This document shows positions 1 through 10,654 of a DNA stretch of 64,000 nucleotides, one piece after another. The notes beneath the pieces are model-generated. The model was not told the DNA's origin and made no database searches. It saw nothing but the letters and a program-made list of their open reading frames with translations. Source of the stretch: Panorpa germanica (taxonomy: Eukaryota > Arthropoda > Insecta > Mecoptera > Panorpidae); NCBI GenBank assembly GCA_963678705.1, contig OY783220.1, forward strand, positions 8,329,001 through 8,393,000. Reading direction: 5' to 3'. The translations under genes were made by a program, and so were the position numbers. Within the stretch, counting starts at the first letter, position 1. Every line of letters begins with the position of its first letter.

Positions 1-100
1 AATATGAAAAGGAATGCTTAAACGAGAACCTGAAATCTAGATTACAATATTAAATAAAAACAGTAAATTAAATATCAAAACAGTGAGTGGGAATGAGGCT
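1..100 (+). mobile_element. MITE-A copy 1, right end only (cut by window edge)
   Basis: The right terminus of the MITE-A family ends GTGAGTGGGAATGAGGCT and is followed by TTA, the family's target-site duplication. It matches the right ends at about 33.7 and 60.4 kb closely. The left part lies outside the window. Confidence 0.75.
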
Positions 101-700
101 TTATTTCAACAACTTCTTTTTTCAAAATTTAGGTATTAAAGTTAGCCTATATACAAAGTTATAACTTTCTAACACAATTTTTACTTTCGGAAAAAAGTGC
201 TTCAGTGCCACAAAACATATTTCTTTTAATTTAATTTTATTATGACTAATTAAATACTTAAATATTGCACAATCCAAAATTTGAACTTTCTGCAAAGTTC
301 CTTATCGGGTCGGGGAATTTTTTACTTTCTAGTTTCGAAATATGTTTACATTAAATACATGCAAAATTTTAACTTTTTCTCTATTTCGGGTTAAAAGTTA
401 TACATCAAAAAGTGTCTCTTTGTCCTGTTTTCCAGGGTTTCCAGGAAATTCAGTAGAAAATCTAGCTTGTAGCTACACACTGTAGATAGGATAAAGCTAC
501 ATTTTATTTGTTTATAGCAACATCTGACTAAATACTGTTATTTGCATTTGTTACTTACGAGCATTTAACATAAAAAGCTTTACTTTTTACTATTTTTTAT
601 TATTTACGTTAATATTACGTTACGTTAATACTGAAAACATTTATGTTACATAATTAATTTGCAGTAAAATTTCTGAAATTTTATCTAATAATTTATTTTT
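101..700. other. AT-rich stretch, nothing recognised
   Basis: Low-complexity AT-rich sequence. A pyrimidine tract ending in CAG near 433 could be a splice acceptor, but the sequence after it shows no convincing frame. Confidence 0.5.
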
Positions 701-710
701 TCCATTGCAG

Positions 711-746
711 CTCACTTCAGGGACGATTGCTGTAACAATGAGCTTG
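711..746 (+). CDS. Possible 36-bp microexon, gene unknown
   Basis: A pyrimidine-rich acceptor (TTTTTTCCATTGCAG) directly precedes 36 bases, and a strong donor (GTAAGTGA) directly follows. The length is divisible by three. Two frames are open, reading LTSGTIAVTMSL or HFRDDCCNNEL with one or two bases shared across the junctions; the third has a stop. The sequence is less AT-rich than its surroundings. I do not recognise the protein. It could also be a 5' UTR exon, since an ATG lies nine bases before the donor. A hAT remnant lies 21 bases into the downstream intron. Confidence 0.4.
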
Positions 747-767
747 GTAAGTGAATATTAAATTATT

Positions 768-823
768 TAAGTAGTTTCCAAACACAACCTTAAGCGCTAT
801 GACCCACAGTTTAGAAACCACTG
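768..823. mobile_element. Near-palindromic hAT terminus remnant
   Basis: The right side reads GACCCACAGTTTAGAAACCACTG. Its reverse complement begins CAGTGGTTTCTAAACTGTGG, a typical hAT terminus. The left side, AGTAGTTTCCAAAC, is the partner arm. Only about 56 bases remain, so this is a fold-back relic. Confidence 0.45.
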
Positions 824-1563
824 GTCGATGAAAATATACTATGCATGTTTGACACTTGTTGCATCAATGAATATAAAATAATGTACTTTATTTATACATT
901 GTGTTCAAGCAAAACCGTCGCCCTATTTACTATCACCTTTCAATATATCTGCAAGTTTTTAGTTTATAACTAACCCAGTTAAAGTATAGAAATGATTTAG
1001 GGATCGAACCTAAAAGCACGACAATTTCATGTAACGGTTAGAAAATTTTCTAAATTTTGTGAAACCACGAGAAAAAAATATTAAGTTTTGAACAGCAAAG
1101 AGAGATAAATTTAAGAAACAAATTGGCAGCACCACTAAGCAAAAGTAGATGGTTTTAGAGCGTTCAGATTCTTGTATACAATTTGCAGTAAAATCGCAGC
1201 AAACTTCACACACATCATGGGTTTACCATAAACCAGTTACAAACACTCTACTAATAAAACTATTTTTAGAATAAATAAAACTAGAACTGATAATATTAGA
1301 CATATATTTAAATGATTCTAAAAATGCACTAAGAAAAACATCTGCTTTTATTCAAAATATATCTTTTTTTCTCTAAAAATAAACTAAGTAATATATTTTA
1401 GGAAATTATATATAACATAAATAAAAAAATAAGCAGACCCATTTTTTTTTAGTATACATGGCTTATATGTTGGGTGCTCTAATGCAAACAAAACGACAGA
1501 TGAATAACAGTCTCTGGTTCGGCTGCTCTGCCCGGATCAGAAGGACCACAAGCGCGGGGCGCA
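824..1563. other. AT-rich intergenic or intronic stretch ending in a GC-rich block
   Basis: Mostly featureless. The last 60 bases are strikingly GC-rich (GCCCGGATCAGAAGGACC, CGCGGGGCGCAGG) and continue after the retrotransposon at 1584-2894. A perfect B-box-like string (GGTTCGATCCC on the minus strand, near 1000-1010) has no A box, so I do not call a tRNA. Confidence 0.4.
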
Positions 1564-1583
1564 GGGGGCCGCTCTAGTGTTTA

Positions 1584-2894
1584 TTTTTTTTTTTTTTTTT
1601 ATTTATTTAGGCTTTGGCTTATTCAGCCTTCTTGCCATTGCTTTTATTTGTAAAATTATATTAAAATTTACATATAAATTATAATTGTTCTAAAAAATAC
1701 AAAACAAATTGATTCTTTTAAAAAATTAAACTTAAAATTAAATACATACTAAATAAAATATTTTAACTTAAATTACACTTCTATATTATTTTCTATCACA
1801 AAGTTTGTTAATATTTCCGCCGTTGCTTCACTTGTCATTAAACAGGACATATTGACTGGGAACTGTGTTACATTACATAAATCAATTAAAAGTCTATCAA
1901 TTTTTGATGTTAAAAGATGACACCCTAGAATTATATGGTCCAAAGACCCTTCTTCTCCACATATACAATTTGGTGTGTCTTTTATATTTATTTTGTACAG
2001 ATGAGCTGGACATCTAGAATGCCCAGATTTCATTCGACAATTTGTTGAAATATATCTTCGTGAATGGTTTTTATTAAACCATGTGGTTGTTGGAATTTTT
2101 TGATTCGCTGCAAAAAAATTTTTTCCAGTACTTTGACTTTTCTCATTATATATATTCTGCCATTCTGCCATACAATTTTCTTTAATTATTTTTTTGGAAT
2201 CATTTATTGACCAATTTATTTCTATTATTTCCCCATCTACACAAGCTTCTTTGGCCAGTTTGTCAGCCATTTCGTTTCCTTTTATGCCTACATGTCCAGG
2301 AATCCAAATAAGTTTAACATTGATATCATTTTTTTCCATTTTTAAAAGATATTCTTTAATTGAACATATTTTGTTATTATTATTGTTTTTGAATTTATTG
2401 TTATTTAAAGATACACAAACACTACGAGAATCTGTGAAGATTAATATATTTTTATTGTCAGTTTTTTGTATTATTTCTAGTAATTTCATAATTGCTGTTA
2501 TTTCTGTATTATAAGAATTTGTGATGTTGTTAAGTTTGTATTTATACTGTTGATCTGTATTATAATTGAAAATGCCAATTCCTCCAGTTTTAGAGTTTTT
2601 TTCGAATGAACCATCGGTAAACCATATACTCCAGTTTATATCATCTTTTGTTATATATTCCATATATTTTTGATAAGTTATTTCCTTACTGTCATTCTTC
2701 TTGAACAAATTTATTTCTGTATGTATTGTTGTCATGCTTATTTCTAATGGAAATTTGAAAAAAGGTATAATGTTGTGTACCTCTAAGTTCAAGTTATTAT
2801 ATCTATCAAAACTAGTTAAAAGTGCCGGTTTTTTATGAGTTGTCCAATATGGTTTATTATAAAGAACATATAGTTTAGATAATCTTGTATTTAA
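1584..2894 (-). mobile_element. 5'-truncated non-LTR retrotransposon with RNase H
   Basis: Read on the minus strand, this copy has coding sequence for an RNase H domain, a terminal Cys/His knuckle, an AT-rich 3' UTR, the 3' end TGAATAAGCCAAAGCC and an A-rich tail (T run at 1584-1600). Both sides carry GGGGCC followed by CTCTAGTGTTTA (1565-1583 and 2895-2915), an imperfect target-site duplication of about 19-21 bp. The 5' truncation together with the TSD is the normal result of target-primed reverse transcription. The RNase H after the reverse transcriptase suggests the R1/I/LOA group rather than typical jockey. Confidence 0.88.
1773..2894 (-). CDS. RNase H and C-terminal knuckle of a non-LTR polyprotein (partial)
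   Basis: From the first Met at 2792 the frame encodes 339 residues, and it stays open upstream to the truncation at 2894, so that Met is not a true start. An RNase H fold is clear. The acidic catalytic residues are D60 in WFTDGS, E97 in YNTEITA, D121 in IFTDSRS and D177 in GNEMADKLA, with GHVGIKGN before the last. A C-x-C-x7-H-x4-C knuckle follows (C276, C278, H286, C291: CICGEEGSLDHIILGC), as in the C-termini of non-LTR polyproteins. RNase H removes the RNA template strand during retrotransposition. The reverse transcriptase and endonuclease are missing, so this copy cannot move by itself. The frame is intact, which suggests a fairly recent insertion. Confidence 0.9.
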   Translation of the reverse strand, partial: LNTRLSKLYVLYNKPYWTTHKKPALLTSFDRYNNLNLEVHNIIPFFKFPLEISMTTIHTEINLFKKNDSKEITYQKYMEYITKDDINWSIWFTDGSFEKNSKTGGIGIFNYNTDQQYKYKLNNITNSYNTEITAIMKLLEIIQKTDNKNILIFTDSRSVCVSLNNNKFKNNNNNKICSIKEYLLKMEKNDINVKLIWIPGHVGIKGNEMADKLAKEACVDGEIIEINWSINDSKKIIKENCMAEWQNIYNEKSQSTGKNFFAANQKIPTTTWFNKNHSRRYISTNCRMKSGHSRCPAHLYKINIKDTPNCICGEEGSLDHIILGCHLLTSKIDRLLIDLCNVTQFPVNMSCLMTSEATAEILTNFVIENNIEV

Positions 2895-3060
2895 GGGGCC
2901 ACACTCTAGTGTTTAGTGCGTGTGTAGAGTAGTTGGTTTACAGTTTTAAAGTTTACACAATGGGTTTAGTGGAATTTTTGAGTTGAGACATGAAGGCAGG
3001 CGGTAAGATCATAATCCAAGTTACATAGATGAAGACTTAAGCGTTACCAGTCGGGGAATT
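2895..3060 (+). other. GC-rich flank, possible 5' UTR exon split by the retrotransposon
   Basis: Together with 1505-1583 this rebuilds a GC-rich block that the retroelement interrupts. A possible donor (GGCG then GTAAGATC) lies at about 3001-3008, after ATGAAGGCAGGC. That would fit a first exon on the plus strand, but no downstream exon is identified. Confidence 0.25.
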
Positions 3061-4420
3061 TGATAAAAAAAAAAAAAGGGAAAAATCCAGACGACAAACG
3101 TTTTGTATTTACATCAGAATTTATGAACGTACTTCCTTAAGGAGGTATAGGACGTTAACGTAAATGATGAAAACGTTGTGAAATTTGGAGGGTCAATACA
3201 AATAGTTAAAATATATGCTGTCTCAAAATTTTAGAGACCTAAGGTTAATAGTTTTCTTTTTATACATGATTAAAAATAGTCATTTTCCATACAAATCATC
3301 ATTTTTAGCTCAATTTCACCACATAATATAACTTTTAACTATAAAAAAATGGTGACACGGCTTTCAAAAACTAGGTGTATATAAAATAATCTTTTCTGTA
3401 ACTATTACAAAAAGAAAATTATCAAAAGGATACCTATATACGAAAATATTTAAATAAAACCTTTAAGAAACAGTAAATGTAGGTTATAAGCTGGTAACGT
3501 TGCAAATGCCAATTTGAGCGGGAAATTCAAAATCGGAATAAATGTTATATAAAACATAACAATTTATTGGTCAAAGAACCAAATCACGCATGCGTCAACA
3601 CACGTAAATTTGCAGCGTTGCCAAATTTATTATTCCCTTTTCAAAATATTTAATTTGAATATAAATTTGATATTAATTATAGGTAATTTTTAATTTATTA
3701 AACTATTATATGTATAAAAAAATCATTTTAACAAGCAAAAAGCAGTTTAATAGGGAATTGAAAAATTCGTTTTCAAAGGTACTGTCCCAATATTTGCTCG
3801 TCCCTCATGTACTTCGTATTTTGCAATTCGTATTACCGAGAGATAAACTTTTTGCATTGACGGTACGTCCTGTACCTCCTTAAGAAATAGGACTAGTGAA
3901 ACAGATAAGGTGCTTTTAATATCATATTTTAAAACGTCTAAATCTACAGTAGTATAGCAGTTTAGTTTGACAAGAAACTCTAATGACACATAGTCAACAA
4001 ATATCTATATAAAATTTCAGCTTTCTATCTCTAATTCCTAAGTTACGGAAATGCGAGTCCATTTCAGATATCTAGAAAAATTTAAAAAATGTAGATACGA
4101 TAGTTTATCTATTACAACAATGCGGCAGTATTAATTTAAGACAAGAATGTACACTATTTAAAAAATAAAGAATGTCAGTGTTATGATTTATAAATAACTT
4201 GGATTCATTCAATTGCAAAGAACGCAACAAAGAATGTTAAACATATTTATCAGTACATAATTGATAACAAAAATAGAATAACAAAAAAATAGTTGACGCA
4301 TATTTGGCATGTTTGTTAGCCACCAATAGCGATTGCCATTAGGAAAAAATAATTAAAAAATATTGTTTTCGAACTTAAAACTTTTGCAAATATTATCATA
4401 TATCAAATATTAATATTTTT
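3061..4420. other. AT-rich stretch, no gene recognised
   Basis: Contains short A runs and scattered short open frames. The 80-codon minus frame near 3747-3989 has AT-rich composition and no recognisable motif. Confidence 0.5.
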
Positions 4421-4545
4421 CTATCGTAGTAATGTCGAATATGTCAGATTTGGATTTCTCTAAGGTTTTTCAGGAAAAGAAATTACGTATTTTAAAGATT
4501 AATTTCATAAATGGGGTGTGGCCTATCTACACAATTTAAAATATG
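4421..4545 (-). repeat. Dispersed repeat J, copy 1
   Basis: The reverse complement of this stretch (ATAGGCCACACCCCATTTAT, AAAATACGTAATTTC, GACATTACTACGATAG) matches 28553-28738 and 62683-62825. No coding potential or clear termini are seen. Confidence 0.6.
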
Positions 4546-5327
4546 TCCGAGTTAGAAGTCTTTAGATTTTTAAAATAACTCTTGATATTTTGTATTATGC
4601 ATTTCTAAACCGTGTTACAGATCAACAAATTGACTCGAAAATAAATGTTGGTTTTTAAATTCTCAACTACTCTGAAGTGTATACAGTATACACTCAATAA
4701 CGAAATAATAACACATAATATTTGTAACGTTATTTCCGTTATTTTAGCAGTATTGCTTGAAGCTGTGCTGTGCCGTTGCCGTGCTGCATGGGGTAATATG
4801 TGGGAGTGAGAAGGCGATGGCGAGGGCGAGGTCGGGGGATGTATGGTCGTGTAAAAACAGAATATGGGGTATATATAGCCATATAGTGGTAGCTATGGTA
4901 AATTTTCTCGCGTCGAGAAACCAATATACTTTATTAGCTCAATGTAATTCAGTAGCTGGATGCTAGACGGTGCTGAAAATAGTTCACGACGGATATTTAA
5001 TACATACGTTAACTTCCGGTTCAAAAAATGAATGTTAAATGTAATTTGACAAGCGGGAATAAGAAAGATTAGATATAAATTTGAATTTGATGGTATTTTA
5101 ACTGCATGTTTATTTCGAATTTACAAAGTTAATTTACAAGTAATCGAAAGTTTTATTTATATATTTATTTGTGTAAGAGTGATATTTTGCCTGCGAACTA
5201 GGTGTATTTAAATTATAAATACCACTAAATTTGTAATATTTGTTCAGTACCTAAACAAATAAATATTCCTATTCCAGGCACTGGTTTAAGACTCAAAAGG
5301 GTTTGCCCTGATATTATATCCATACAA
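4546..5327. other. Intergenic, includes a GC-rich island at about 4760-4860
   Basis: The island reads GCCGTTGCCGTGCTGCATGG and GGCGATGGCGAGGGCGAGG in otherwise AT-rich DNA. Open frames run on both strands here, but none resembles a known family. On the minus strand, an acceptor-like TTTTCAG at about 4970 precedes a 25-codon frame. I make no gene call. Confidence 0.35.
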
Positions 5328-5577
5328 TTTGGTGAAGTGTCCTGTTATGTGACGTTTCTATCACTATTGCACTTCAATTATAGTTCGCATCAACTTTATC
5401 TTCATTTGTATTCCGACAGATGAAGTGGCTTTACAATTTGTAGCCGATAAAGTAGATATTTCATATGAACGATTATAAGAAGCTGATCTATAAATGAATA
5501 CTTTCATGACAAAAAAATCATACGCATCTTCAATATGATGGCAAAGTGATTCCAAAATGTATATCGGGACCGTACTA
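5328..5577 (+). mobile_element. MITE-D copy 1 (mariner-like MITE)
   Basis: Shares TTTGGTGAAGTGTCCTG, ATTCCGACAG and CATGACAAAAAAATCA with copies at 25160, 53453 (reverse) and 54556. The best-preserved ends across the family read CAGTAAACA plus A or T plus TTTGG, with TA beyond, which suggests a mariner-like element. No transposase remains. Confidence 0.6.
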
Positions 5578-5627
5578 CATATTTCATGCAAATAACATTG
5601 GTATAGTTATTGGTAAATTGGAGCCAT

Positions 5628-5783
5628 ATAAATCTATGATACGATAATGAATTTTATCTTATTCGTTCCTAAATACTTTATAGAAAAATAAGAGAGCCAG
5701 TGCTATTTCGTTGTATCAGCAGTTTATACGGCGCAACTTGTTTTAAGTATAAGTCGTCGCCGAACTCTCGTAATTTGAACTAT
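5628..5783. mobile_element. MITE-C copy 1 (left end lost)
   Basis: Right arm GTATAAGTCGTCGCCGAAC then TCTCGTAATTTGAACTATA, as in MITE-C copies at 9063, 10478, 25885 and 56068. The left arm is missing. Confidence 0.65.
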
Positions 5784-6427
5784 ATCAAATATCCACGCTT
5801 TGGCGCTAGTTTATTTGGCAAACTATGTTCTGTTTGTTAGGTTTATCTTCATTCTTAAATACAACTAAACGGCGTTGATAAAAGTGTTGCAAAATTAATA
5901 ATAAAAGCGAAAACAACCAAAAGTAACCGTTTATTCGATTACTAAAACTCAAATCTACAACAAAAGACCTCCTAAACACAAAACATTAAAGCTACCTAAT
6001 ATAAGGTACTTTATACTAGTTAAATTAGGTTATCAACTAGTTCTAGATCCACCTTACTCTCCAGAATTATCTCCTTATGACAATTTTTCGTTTCCTTGTT
6101 AAAACATAAAGCGAAAAATTTTTAAAACTACTTACTTACTATTACTATTTTTAAAACTAACTACTAGGAGTTTTAGAAATCATTCTTTTTAGAAGGTATA
6201 AAAAGCTACACTGTTAGAAATGTTCCTAATTTTTTAATTTAATAGACAAATGTGTATTAAAATTAAGAACCGGGTTATTAATTTTTTTTAACGAATTTGT
6301 TAAACAATTCTATTAAAATGCACTGTACATGTTATGAAAATTCATATACGGGATCTGATAATTTGTTAATACCTGATTCATATTCTCCTAGGAATTTTTC
6401 ATTCAATTTTATTTCTTAGTTTTTAAC
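5784..6427. other. AT-rich stretch, nothing recognised
   Basis: No open frame, RNA gene or repeat family was recognised. Confidence 0.5.
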
Positions 6428-6483
6428 AAAACAATCTGCGGGCTAGATGAAACAACACGGCGGACCGCAGTTTGAGGAGCAGT
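6428..6483. mobile_element. hAT-like terminus
   Basis: GCGGACCGCAGTTTGAGGAG then CAGTG. The reverse complement begins CACTGCTCCTCAAACTGCGG, resembling hAT ends that carry CTCAAACTG. No partner end was found. Confidence 0.4.
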
Positions 6484-6911
6484 GACCATAGGAATTATAT
6501 TTGGATAATAATTATTTTTAAATAAAACGCTAAAGGGTTATGGATTCAACTTTTTCCATTTTCTTCTAAAAAGTTTATAAAAATTAGTCTAAATTTAATC
6601 AAAAAATACTTAGATAACTTAGCGATGTTGTCGTCAACGTAAACTCGTTTAACAAATGTGTTTCTTAAATAATCGACTCAATTAAAAAAATGAAGCAATC
6701 GAGCTATATAATATATAACACTTAGTATAACTTATACATATAGTAATATAACCTACTTATGACTTAGCTTTATTTGCGTTATGTGTTTTGCGGTCTGTTT
6801 AAAGATAGCGCGAAAACATCGTTAAATATTTATTTTTGTAAACATAATTGTTCAACATATATGTTTCTATGTTCTACTTGAAGAATACTTAAAACTTTCT
6901 TAAAAGACTCT

Positions 6912-7541
6912 AATGGGCTTGTGTCCTATGTCTTAATTTCTATAAAACTGTATGATATACTGATAAAATGCGTTACTAGAACCTCAAATGTTCAATTACT
7001 TTTTAATAACTCCTTATATTTTAGGAGATATTAATAATTAAAAAAATCATTTTGTCTCTTAAATTATTAAAGGGATTCAACGTTGTACACATTCCAAATG
7101 CATGTGACATCACAATCGCAGCCAACCTTACAGCTCATAAATCTCTGCTATATGTATTTATATATCAAAATATCAAATATTATTTACAGTTATATTTCAA
7201 GGAATAATACAATTCCAATATTATGTCTGTCTTAGCAGGGTTAAATAAAATAAATACTTATTATTCTTTGATTTGACTTGATTATTTGACTACCAACAGT
7301 TACAAAACATTATCACAGCACTGACCTACTCAACAAATAACTGACGTTAAAATGCATTTCACGTCATACAAATATGGCCGACCATTTCTAGCGCTAAAAC
7401 TACAATTCAAATTTTAATTGCTATATCTCCGTCAATATTTAGATATTTAAAAAAATAGACACGCCAATACACATTTATTAACATCAATTTCAATCAATAA
7501 TTGAAAAATCCACCACTAAAAAATGAGGACATAAGCCCATT
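6912..7541 (+). mobile_element. MITE-B copy 1, full length
   Basis: A 630-bp element with terminal inverted repeats AATGGGCTTGTGTCCT and AGGACATAAGCCCATT. Internal landmarks are TTTAATTATTAAAGGGATTC-like sequence, TTGACTTGATTATTTGAC and GCCGACCATTTCTAGCGC. It has no coding potential. At least six other copies lie in the window. Confidence 0.85.
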
Positions 7542-8043
7542 CACGCTAATCTTTATTTAAGCCAAGAACCGAACCTGTTATTCTTTGTTACGTTACTGGG
7601 TAACGCTACAAAACATTTTTTATTCGTTTTGGTATATACCGTATAGTAATATATATCATATTGTATATACCGTTATTTAAAAATTGACGCGTTCTATACT
7701 GCAACGCTAAACTGCTTAACACCAAGAAAACGTTATTGCAGAAAGGACCGTTAGTTTGTTGAATTTTCATTTTTTAATCGTTATATTTACGTTATAAGGT
7801 ATCGGTGCGTTAGGGTTTTGGTTGTTGGTTTATTTCCATATTATGTAAAATTTCGTTTTATGAACGGTCATTTTATATTGTACTAATGCTAAGTCATTAG
7901 CGCTAATACTTATCATGGCGGCCCATAAAGCGAAATTTTCCATTAAACTCGGTTCCAAAAATACATGCACTATAAAAAGCACCTTAAGTTTATTATTTTC
8001 CTAATTTATATTCCATGTATTTACCTAAATTATGTAACATAAA
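7542..8043. other. AT-rich stretch with GTTACG motifs
   Basis: Contains a short palindrome (CGTTAC TGG GTAACG) near 7591-7605. No gene recognised. Confidence 0.4.
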
Positions 8044-8085
8044 CAAGATGACTGAATAAGCCAAAGCCTAAATAAAAATAAATAG
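8044..8085 (+). mobile_element. Non-LTR retrotransposon 3' end
   Basis: GACTGAATAAGCCAAAGCC followed by AAATAAAAATAAATAG. This is the same 3' terminal sequence as the elements at 1584 (minus) and 31331 (minus), here on the plus strand. The sequence upstream does not match them, so it is a short or divergent copy. Confidence 0.7.
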
Positions 8086-8480
8086 AATTTGAATATACCT
8101 ACCTACATATATTCTTTATATTTAAAAATCTCTAAGCTATGCAAAGTCATGTTATTTTTTTATTTTTGGTGAAAATTTCTCGCGGTGATTTTAAATTCCT
8201 TTTTTTGATATTTCTCATAAATTATTCGTTCATTAAATAACATTGGTTTGTATATAAATTCAAATTAAATCGGTCACAGTGTGTATAAACCTGTGGTTCT
8301 TAACTTTAGATTGTGCGACAATTTGCGGGACACCAAAATGGCAACCGTCAAAGTTACTCAACAGTAATAACGAATAGATCCTTGATATTTTTTGAAATTT
8401 GTTTTATTGAACATTGTCCCATAGTCCTATGATCGTCAATCTCTTACTATATTCGCAGTTATTGCAGTGTGATGTCTTAC

Positions 8481-8538
8481 AAAGGGTCTTTCAACAAGAG
8501 ATTGTTTTAAAATGACCGCTCTTGTTGAAAGACCCTTT
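8481..8538. repeat. Perfect 20-bp inverted repeat (hairpin)
   Basis: AAAGGGTCTTTCAACAAGAG at 8481-8500 and its exact reverse complement at 8519-8538, with an 18-base spacer. A perfect stem of this length suggests either a very short palindromic MITE or a transcribed hairpin. Confidence 0.8.
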
Positions 8539-8633
8539 ATATGAGACCAACCCATTGTTTAATAAGGTGATGATTAAATAAACATATTATCAATTTGATT
8601 CAACAATTAATCACAGAAAATATAGTGTTAACA

Positions 8634-8678
8634 CGGATATCGAACCGGAAGGCATTACCGCTCTTAGTCACTGATCGT
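8634..8678 (-). repeat. Possible tRNA-derived SINE relic
   Basis: On the minus strand: CAGTGACTAAGAGCGG, then CCGGTTCGATATCC, a B-box-like motif. The layout and parts of the sequence resemble 62943-63006, as expected for two old copies of one tRNA-derived SINE head. The remainder is not recognisable. Confidence 0.35.
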
Positions 8679-9062
8679 CTTTTTTCATTTCTGAAATATT
8701 CTGCAATTCAACTAGCTTGCCACAAGCTAATTACAACATTCATTTTCTAATTCTCCTATAGAAATTGTCATGCAGTATAAGTTTTACAAGTGCTAGCTAA
8801 CTACAAGCTGTTACAAATGTTACATATTCTACGTATGATAGGGTAGCTGTACTAACCTTACTTTATTAGCCAGTGTCTTGCAATATTATTGAGTATTACA
8901 TTGGCGAATGTTGTACAAATATGATGTTGAAAAAAGCAACAAAATTGTAGAGAAAACTGAATATTCAATACTGGGCTAGTGCATTAATCAATACCCCGGT
9001 AGAATATTGCTTTGCAGTGCAAGATTCATACTGCTTGCTTACAACAAGCTAATTTTAGTATT

Positions 9063-9278
9063 ACAGTTCAAATCACGAGAGTTCGGCGGCGACTCATACT
9101 TAAAACAAGTTGTGAGGTATAAACTGCCGATATAACAAAAAACACTGACTCACTTATGTTTCTATAATGTATACAGAAACGAATAAGATAAAATTTATTA
9201 TCGGATTATAGATTTATACCGCTCTTATAACCTCTTTTAAGTATAAGTCGCCGTCGAACTCTCGTGATTTGGACTATA
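9063..9278. mobile_element. MITE-C copy 2, both ends present
   Basis: Left arm AGTTCAAATCACGAGAGTTC then GGCGGCGACTCATACTTAAA. The right arm is its inverse (AAGTATAAGTCGCCGTCGAAC then TCTCGTGATTTGGACTATA). Arms are about 45 bp, the total about 216 bp, and the element is non-coding. Confidence 0.8.
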
Positions 9279-9750
9279 CATTATGTTACATTTTCTAGCG
9301 GGGTAATATGAAAACTTTTTTCGAAAATTCAAACTTCTCAATAGTAAAATCAAATGTATAAATGTATTTAGAATCTTAGTAAAAAGTTTAGTAAAGGAAC
9401 ACTGTTTAAGAACCATTGATCTAAATTATTTATTCTTTGAATTTGCATTAAATCAACCTTTTCATCGTTCATTATTATATCATTATTTTTGTATATAATT
9501 ATTATTTGATTTGATAATAAAATTGAAATATTAACATTTTAATTTCTCGGAACTAATTGAATTTCAAAACATATGCACGAATGAAACATGCCTTATCGTA
9601 AATTGCGGTGCAATATTTATTTAAATAAAGCAATCATTTATAATTTACAACAATAAATATGTGCAAATAAATGAAGTCATACTAATTAAAATAAGTAAAA
9701 TAATAAAATGACTTACCATAATTAAAGTTGATATTTTTCAACGAAACGAA

Positions 9751-9766
9751 TTACCGGTACCGGTAA
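9751..9766. repeat. Perfect 16-bp palindrome
   Basis: TTACCGGTACCGGTAA is its own reverse complement. It lies 37 bases beyond a donor-like GTAAGTCA on the minus strand (at 9709-9716). No function assigned. Confidence 0.5.
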
Positions 9767-9889
9767 AATAATAATAAACAAAAACTATGTAAAAACATAA
9801 ACATTTATATCGAAAAACGTCGTTAAATTTACTTAAAAACATTATTATATAGTATACGTCGTTAATCAAGTATTGGTCCCGTTTGTACG

Positions 9890-10270
9890 GTCGTTAATAC
9901 GTGCGACTTTTTCCCGGATAACGTTAAAAAGGGGGAGGAGTACTTAGTAACGGCGAAACGATACCACGGTACGGTTGAACGTCAGCTGTACTAAACCGGT
10001 CCGGTACAGAAGACAAGCACATCAACTCACTGTCCGTGATGGTGACAAACTGAACCAACTGTCGGGAACACTTCGGTTATATAACAACCGATCAAGCTCT
10101 GTGCAACGAATGCTGAGCTGTGCTCTGTATGGTATATGGTATACGGTAACGGCGTACGGTACGGTACAATGTTTGGCGATACCGTGGTAGCTAGCAGAAA
10201 GTTCTGGCAGTGGGGATGCGAACCAGCGCCCCGCCATTCGTCCTACCCTGAAGAATTGAAGTTGTGAGGA
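9890..10270. other. GC/CpG-rich island, possible promoter or 5' UTR
   Basis: In an AT-rich background this block holds many CG dinucleotides (CGGTACGGTTGAACGTCAGC, GTAACGGCGTACGGTACGG) and a TATATAAC motif at about 10079-10086. Both strands have 70-85 codon frames that look like by-products of composition. On the minus strand, a donor-like GTAAGTCA lies further on at about 9712, compatible with a first exon. No protein is recognised. Confidence 0.3.
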
Positions 10271-10477
10271 ACACAATTTTTGTTCCTGTCGTTTTTTGAT
10301 GATTATAATATGTTAGGTTACTCGATAGCAAATTGACATCTGATAAAAGAACCCCATAGTAGAATAGAATCCTGTTAATGATCCATAATCCACATGGTTT
10401 GATCAAGAGGTGAAGGAGGGAGAGGGGGGAGGGTTAAGTGGAAAGCTAAGCAGGACTGCGTAAAGGCAGGGACAAGC

Positions 10478-10654
10478 TATAGTCCAAATCACGATAGTTC
10501 GGCGGCGAGTTATACTTATTCGCGAGTTACTCGTTATTCTATACACATTATAGAAAAATAATTGAGTCAGTACTTTTCAGTTATATCGGCAGTTTATACC
10601 CCACAACTTGCTTTAAGTATGACTCGCTGCCGAACTCTCGTAATTTAAACTATA
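10478..10654. mobile_element. MITE-C copy 3
   Basis: TATAGTCCAAATCACGATAG at the left and CGTAATTTAAACTATA at the right, with GTTCGGCGGCGAG and its inverse inside. Ends in TATA on both sides. Confidence 0.8.

Noticed and set aside
1000..1010. Perfect B-box string on the minus strand
   Set aside because: No A box, no arms and no terminator, so not a tRNA; too little for a SINE call.
2194..2514. 106-codon frame opposite the RNase H gene
   Set aside because: Antisense shadow of a clear RNase H coding region.
8293..9418. A 1.1-kb hAT bounded by TGTGGTTCTTAAC and GTTTAAGAACCATTG
   Set aside because: The ends are similar, but no 8-bp duplication could be matched and the left tip lacks CA.
10203..10240. 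B-box-like GGTTCGCATCC on the minus strand
   Set aside because: No cloverleaf can be folded around it and it lies in a CpG-rich block.
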